Origin: JBEVMS01 sp040508515
GTDB taxonomy: Bacteria > Pseudomonadota > Gammaproteobacteria > Xanthomonadales > Rhodanobacteraceae
Assembly: GCA_040508515.1 (NCBI GenBank)
Contig: JBEVMS010000102.1
Location: 1 to 9,170, forward strand
Reading direction: 5' to 3'
Length of the DNA stretch: 9,170 nucleotides
The notes beneath the pieces are model-generated. The model was given only the letters and a program-made list of their open reading frames with translations, made no database searches and was not told where the DNA came from. This document shows positions 6,010-9,170 of this stretch, in pieces. Both the position numbers and the translations under genes were made by a program. Each line of letters starts with the position of its first letter. Within the stretch, counting starts at the first letter, position 1.

Positions 6010-6525
6010 TCAGGAATGCGCCGCGACGCTGCTGACCACCGGCCGACCGTCGCGGCACTCGAAATGGAACACGTAGGATTCGCTGAAAGGCTTGTTCTCG
6101 CTGCTGACCTGGTGCTGATTGCCGTCGGCATCGGCGGCCCAGTGGTTGATCATCAGCGGACTGAATCGCCACTGCCGCACGGTCTGCTCAATGGCAGCGG
6201 CGAAACGCGCGGCGGGATCGCCTGCCGCGTCTGCCACGCGCACGTCATCGACCGTGCCCTGCGCATTGACGATCACCTGCGCGGTGAACTCCATCGGCGG
6301 CAAGGCCTGGGCGATAAGTTCCGGCGGGTAGCTCGGCGCCGGATTGACCTCGATCACCGGCTGTACCGCGACCTCACCCAGCGCCAGCTGATAGCGCACT
6401 TGCCCAGGCGAAAGCACTTGCCGATAGGACACCGCGGTTTCGCGCGGCGCCGTGACCGGTTGAAGCCCGCTGGCACAGCCGGCCAGCACCAGCGTGCCCA
6501 ACGGAAGCGCCATCCATGTCCGCAT
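6010..6525 (-). CDS. Putative lipoprotein with TonB C-terminal-like domain
   Basis: This 171-residue protein begins with a lipoprotein signal peptide ending in the lipobox LAGC (Cys17 is the predicted lipidated residue). Residue +2 is Ala, which by the usual Lol rule points to the outer membrane. Residues about 64-125 resemble the TonB C-terminal/energy-transducer fold: SYPPELIAQAL, then F.AQVIVNAQGTVDDVRV, then AAIEQTVRQWRFSP. There is no Pro-rich linker and no inner-membrane anchor, so it is unlikely to be a true energy transducer coupled to ExbBD. It may bind an envelope partner, but its function is unknown. The start is well supported by AGGAGC 5 nt before the ATG. It begins 12 nt after the stop of the DUF748-like gene, so the two are probably co-transcribed. 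glmU starts 103 nt downstream. Two residues near the end (ECRD) include one further Cys. Confidence -1.
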   Translation of the reverse strand: MRTWMALPLGTLVLAGCASGLQPVTAPRETAVSYRQVLSPGQVRYQLALGEVAVQPVIEVNPAPSYPPELIAQALPPMEFTAQVIVNAQGTVDDVRVADAAGDPAARFAAAIEQTVRQWRFSPLMINHWAADADGNQHQVSSENKPFSESYVFHFECRDGRPVVSSVAAHS

Positions 6526-6530
6526 ACATC

Positions 6531-6536
6531 GCTCCT
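6531..6536 (-). promoter_or_regulatory. Ribosome binding site (AGGAGC) of the TonB-C lipoprotein gene
   Basis: AGGAGC on the minus strand lies 5 nt before the ATG at 6525, in the 12-nt gap after the DUF748-like gene. It fixes the lipoprotein start. Confidence -1.
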
Positions 6537-6537
6537 G

Positions 6538-7623
6538 TCATGACGTGTCCGAGGCGGAGGAACGTGGCTTCAAGTTCTCCAACTGCGGTGTATACGCTTT
6601 GACGAAGGCGTTGCGCAAGATACCGACGATGGCCGAAAACGCATCCAGTTGCTTGTCGTCGATTCGCCCGCTGATCGGCACGCGGGTGGCAAACTGGCCA
6701 TTGCTGGGATTCTTCAACACTGACGTGACGCCCTGCGCCAACGCCTCCCAAGCCAGCTTCAGCGGATTTTTTTTCACCTTCTGGGCATCCTGCTTCCAAC
6801 TGAATATCTTCAGGTCGCGGAAGATAGGTTTTGCATAGCCGTCCAGACGTCCATTGCTGGCTTGAAGCTCCATTGTGAAATCGCCCTCGCCGCCGGCGAA
6901 GTCAAGCCCCGCGTAAGCGCGCGCCAGATCGTTGGCTCGGACCAGCTTGATCCCGCTAACGCTTAGCTGGTAGTTGAAATCGCCCTGGCGCTCCAACGGA
7001 TCAAAACTGGCCTTGGCTCGCAATGGCGCGTCGCCCAGTATCTTGGCTGTGACATCCAGCTGCGCCACGCGCGCGCCGCCGCGTCGATCCACATTGGTGA
7101 GATTGGTGACGGTGCCGTTGACCTCGGTCATCTTCAAATCCACCCGCGGGCTGGAAACGAAGTTGCGAAAAGTCACCGTGCCGTTGCGCACGCGAAGCTC
7201 TTCCAAGCGGATCGGCGCCAGCAGCTTGAGTTTTTCTCGCCAGTCCACGCCTTTGCCGGTCTGGCTGTCGCCCTGGTTACCGCCATCGACGAAGTTGACT
7301 GTGGCGTCGGTGAAATCCAATTTGCCGCGCAGCACGCCATGGCTGAGCGCGCGCCAACTTAGTGAGATTTCGGTCAGCCGAGCTTCCACCAGCGGCACCG
7401 GTACGCGGCCGGTGAGCTTGACGATCTGCAAGCCATCGATGCTGTAGGCGCCGCGCCAGATGGCCAGATCGATGTCACGGATCTGACCGTGGTAATCGCC
7501 CATGCGATCCATCCGGTCATTGAGGTAACCGCGCACTGCGTAAGGCAGCGCCACGCGCACGATGACCAACAGCAAGACAATCAGGGCCAGCCACCCGAGT
7601 TTGCGCTGCAGCGTAGCCTTCAT
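6538..7623 (-). CDS. AsmA-like / DUF748 family inner-membrane-anchored envelope protein
   Basis: This 361-residue protein has one N-terminal transmembrane helix (about residues 9-27, WLALIVLLLVIVRVALP) and a long, presumably periplasmic, beta-rich region. Segments such as DIDLAIWRGAYSIDGL, 'VPVPLVEARLTEISLSW', GKLDFTDATVNF and 'RLEELRVRNGTVTFRNF' are typical of DUF748/AsmA-like proteins, whose larger relatives act in envelope assembly or lipid transport. A precise function cannot be read here. It is short for the group, so it may be a minimal DUF748 domain. The ATG at 7623 is preferred because AAGG lies 4 nt upstream and it places few residues before the helix. In-frame ATGs at 7638 and 7659 would extend it by 5 or 12 residues with poorer ribosome sites, and 7659 would fall on the putative -10 element. 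It follows the atp terminator, so it likely starts its own transcript together with the lipoprotein gene. Confidence -1.
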   Translation of the reverse strand: MKATLQRKLGWLALIVLLLVIVRVALPYAVRGYLNDRMDRMGDYHGQIRDIDLAIWRGAYSIDGLQIVKLTGRVPVPLVEARLTEISLSWRALSHGVLRGKLDFTDATVNFVDGGNQGDSQTGKGVDWREKLKLLAPIRLEELRVRNGTVTFRNFVSSPRVDLKMTEVNGTVTNLTNVDRRGGARVAQLDVTAKILGDAPLRAKASFDPLERQGDFNYQLSVSGIKLVRANDLARAYAGLDFAGGEGDFTMELQASNGRLDGYAKPIFRDLKIFSWKQDAQKVKKNPLKLAWEALAQGVTSVLKNPSNGQFATRVPISGRIDDKQLDAFSAIVGILRNAFVKAYTPQLENLKPRSSASDTS

Positions 7624-7658
7624 TATGCCTTGATCCATCGCGCGCCACGGAGCGGCCA

Positions 7659-7664
7659 ATTCTA
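7659..7664 (-). promoter_or_regulatory. Possible -10 element (TAGAAT) for the DUF748-like gene
   Basis: TAGAAT on the minus strand matches the sigma-70 -10 consensus at five of six positions. It sits between the atp terminator and the DUF748-like start, giving a leader of roughly 30 nt. No good -35 box is found at 16-18 nt, so this is only a candidate. A promoter is expected here because the upstream operon ends in a terminator. Confidence -1.
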
Positions 7665-7690
7665 GGCAGTTGCGGTGAGGTTGGCGTGTG

Positions 7691-7729
7691 CACGCAAAAA
7701 CGCCGGCGCGAGGCCGGCGTTTTTACGTG
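7691..7729. terminator. Symmetric intrinsic terminator after atpC
   Basis: The arms at 7696-7707 (AAAAACGCCGGC) and 7713-7724 (GCCGGCGTTTTT) are perfect 12-bp complements around a 5-nt loop. CACG/CGTG extends the stem by four pairs beyond one mismatch. On the minus strand the GC-rich stem runs into five T residues 18-24 nt past the atpC stop, as expected for the end of the atp operon. The symmetry (A-run on one side, T-run on the other) would let it work on both strands. Confidence -1.
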
Positions 7730-7747
7730 GCTCGAGAGCTGAATCGC

Positions 7748-8173
7748 TCAGTGCTTCAGCGTGCGGCGTAGCCGTTCCAGCGCCTGCAACTGGGCCAGGG
7801 CTTCTGCCAGCTTGTTCTGCGCTTCGGCGATATCGATGGCGTCGCTGCGGTTGGCCAGCGCCTCCTCGGCCTCGCGCTTGGCTTGCTGGGCCGCCGCTTC
7901 GTCCAGGTCGGTGGCGCGCATGCCGGTATCGGCCAGAATCGTGACCACCTGCGGCTGCACCTCAAGGATGCCGCCGGACACATAAAACTGCTGCCGCTCG
8001 CCATTGGCCAACAGCACGTCGACATGACCGGGCTTGAGCCGGGTGATCAGCGGCGCGTGACGGGGCGCGATGCCCAGCTCGCCCATTTCACCGGTGGCCA
8101 CCACCAACGTCGCTTCGCCCGAGAAAATCTCGGCTTCGGCGCTGACGATGTCGACACGAAGGGTATGGCTCAT
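7748..8173 (-). CDS. atpC: F1Fo ATP synthase epsilon subunit
   Basis: This complete 141-residue epsilon subunit belongs to the central stalk of F1 and links gamma to the c-ring and inhibits ATP hydrolysis through its C-terminal helices. The N-terminal beta-sandwich (about 1-85) starts TLRVDIVSAEAEIFSGEA and includes the family segment GEMGELGIAPRHAPLIT at 28-44, then YVSGGILEVQPQVVTILAD. The C-terminal helical hairpin (about 90-141) is rich in Ala, Glu and Lys/Arg, as usual. The length is normal for the family. It follows atpD by about 104 nt, which is the conserved atp operon order. The ATG lacks a strong Shine-Dalgarno (upstream GAAACCT), so initiation may depend on the operon context. The terminator follows 18 nt after the stop, making atpC the last gene of the operon. 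Confidence -1.
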   Translation of the reverse strand: MSHTLRVDIVSAEAEIFSGEATLVVATGEMGELGIAPRHAPLITRLKPGHVDVLLANGERQQFYVSGGILEVQPQVVTILADTGMRATDLDEAAAQQAKREAEEALANRSDAIDIAEAQNKLAEALAQLQALERLRRTLKH

Positions 8174-8277
8174 AGGTTTCTACTCGTAAACACGGGTGGG
8201 GCAATGCAGTCGGCGTGCACCGCGCGATCGGCCGCCGGGGCGTCGATCGTGCGGCGTTATCATCGCCGGTGCGCGCG

Positions 8278-9170
8278 TCAGGCGGCCTTCTTGGCGCCCA
8301 TCTCCTCGCCCTTTTTGATTGCCTCGTCAATCCCGCCGACCATGTAGAAGGCCTGCTCCGGCAGGTGATCGACTTCACCGTCGACGATCATCTTGAAGCC
8401 GCGGATGGTTTCCTTCAGCGGCACGTACTTGCCCGGCGCGCCGGTGAACACTTCGGCCACGTGGAACGGCTGCGAGAAGAAGCGCTCAATCTTGCGCGCG
8501 CGCGAGACGGCTTGCTTGTCCTCTTCGGACAGCTCGTCCATGCCGAGGATCGCGATGATGTCCTTGAGTTCCTTGTAGCGCTGCAGGGTGCCCTGCACCT
8601 TGCGCGCGACGTCGTAGTGCTCCTGGCCGACTACCAGCGGATCGAGCTGGCGGCTGGTCGAATCGAGCGGATCGACCGCCGGGTAGATACCCAGGCTGGC
8701 GATGTTACGGCTCAGCACCACGGTCGCGTCCAGATGCGCGAAGGTGGTCGCCGGCGACGGATCGGTCAGATCGTCCGCCGGCACGTAGACCGCCTGGATC
8801 GAGGTGATCGAGCCGGTCTTGGTCGAGGTGATGCGCTCCTGCAACACGCCCATCTCGGCGGCCAGGGTCGGCTGGTAGCCCACCGCGGACGGCATGCGGC
8901 CCAGCAGCGCCGACACTTCGGTACCGGCCAGCGTGTAGCGGTAGATGTTGTCGACGAAGAACAGCACGTCCTTGCCCTTGCCCGAGGCGTCCTTCTCGTC
9001 GCGGAAGTACTCGGCCATGGTCAGGCCGGTCAGCGCGACGCGCAGACGGTTGCCCGGCGGCTCATTCATCTGGCCGTAGACCATCGCGACCTTGTCGAGC
9101 ACGTTGGAGTCTTTCATCTCGTGATAGAAGTCGTTGCCCTCGCGGGTACGCTCGCCCACACCGGCGAACA
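8278..9170 (-). CDS. atpD: F1Fo ATP synthase beta subunit (5' end outside window)
   Basis: The last 296 residues of the catalytic beta subunit are present. The N-terminal barrel and Walker A loop lie beyond the right edge, and the gene stays in frame to 9170. Visible landmarks (numbered within this fragment) are FAGVGERTREG at 1-11 with the catalytic Glu and adjacent Arg of GERTRE, the Walker B strand DVLFFVDN at 67-74, PSAVGYQPTL at 93-102, the alpha/beta signature PAVDPLDSTS at 163-172, and DELSEED at 211-217. The sequence is collinear with E. coli AtpD apart from a short insertion (about KDASGKGK) before Walker B. The C-terminus ends GAKKAA. It synthesises ATP from ADP and phosphate at the F1 head on the cytoplasmic face of the inner membrane. 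It is followed by atpC in the standard operon order. Confidence -1.
   Translation of the reverse strand, partial: FAGVGERTREGNDFYHEMKDSNVLDKVAMVYGQMNEPPGNRLRVALTGLTMAEYFRDEKDASGKGKDVLFFVDNIYRYTLAGTEVSALLGRMPSAVGYQPTLAAEMGVLQERITSTKTGSITSIQAVYVPADDLTDPSPATTFAHLDATVVLSRNIASLGIYPAVDPLDSTSRQLDPLVVGQEHYDVARKVQGTLQRYKELKDIIAILGMDELSEEDKQAVSRARKIERFFSQPFHVAEVFTGAPGKYVPLKETIRGFKMIVDGEVDHLPEQAFYMVGGIDEAIKKGEEMGAKKAA

Noticed and set aside
4263..6035. 590-codon plus-strand open frame opposite glmU
   Set aside because: It lies antisense to a glmU with all its catalytic residues. The translation is rich in His, Arg, Gln and Ala with no family pattern, as expected for the opposite strand of a high-GC gene.
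8174..8277. Inverted segments (CGGCG/CGCCG and GATCG/CGATC) in the atpD-atpC gap as a REP element or terminator
   Set aside because: Stems of only five pairs with no T-run, in a gap expected to be transcribed through; not distinguishable from GC-rich background.

Overview
The window reads as a high-GC gammaproteobacterial chromosome. The best guess is the Xanthomonadales, either Xanthomonadaceae or Rhodanobacteraceae. This rests on the character of the AtpD/AtpC/GlmU proteins, the GC-rich third codon positions and the aryl-polyene (xanthomonadin-like) pigment-type genes. No rRNA or species marker is present, so the assignment is inference. Every supported gene lies on the minus strand, so transcription runs from high to low coordinates.

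From right to left, the window opens inside the 3' two-thirds of atpD, followed by atpC and then a strong symmetric intrinsic terminator that closes the ATP synthase operon. A new unit follows. It holds a membrane-anchored AsmA/DUF748-type protein and, 12 nt later, a small lipoprotein with a TonB-C-like domain. Next is glmU, a complete bifunctional UDP-GlcNAc synthesis enzyme whose key residues all fall at the E. coli numbering. E. coli and Pseudomonas place glmU directly after atpC, so the two envelope genes interrupt a widespread arrangement.

Downstream of glmU, after a 254-nt gap, a tightly packed block starts. It contains an acyl carrier protein, a possible 27-codon ORF, a small hotdog-fold dehydratase-like protein, an LpxL-type (LPLAT) acyltransferase, a periplasmic LolA-like protein and an MMPL-family exporter that runs off the left edge. 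The last four genes overlap one another. This gene set matches part of the aryl polyene/xanthomonadin clusters: ACP-bound polyene building, acyl transfer at the inner membrane, then MMPL and LolA-like export towards the outer membrane. Ketosynthase, ketoreductase and ligase genes are not in the window and are predicted to lie beyond coordinate 1.

Points worth a second look are the Gln in place of the expected acidic residue in the dehydratase, the 27-codon ORF with a near-perfect ribosome binding site, an 11-bp hairpin enclosing the LolA stop and the MMPL start, and a signal peptide encoded inside the end of the acyltransferase gene. No mobile element, CRISPR array, tRNA or rRNA was seen.
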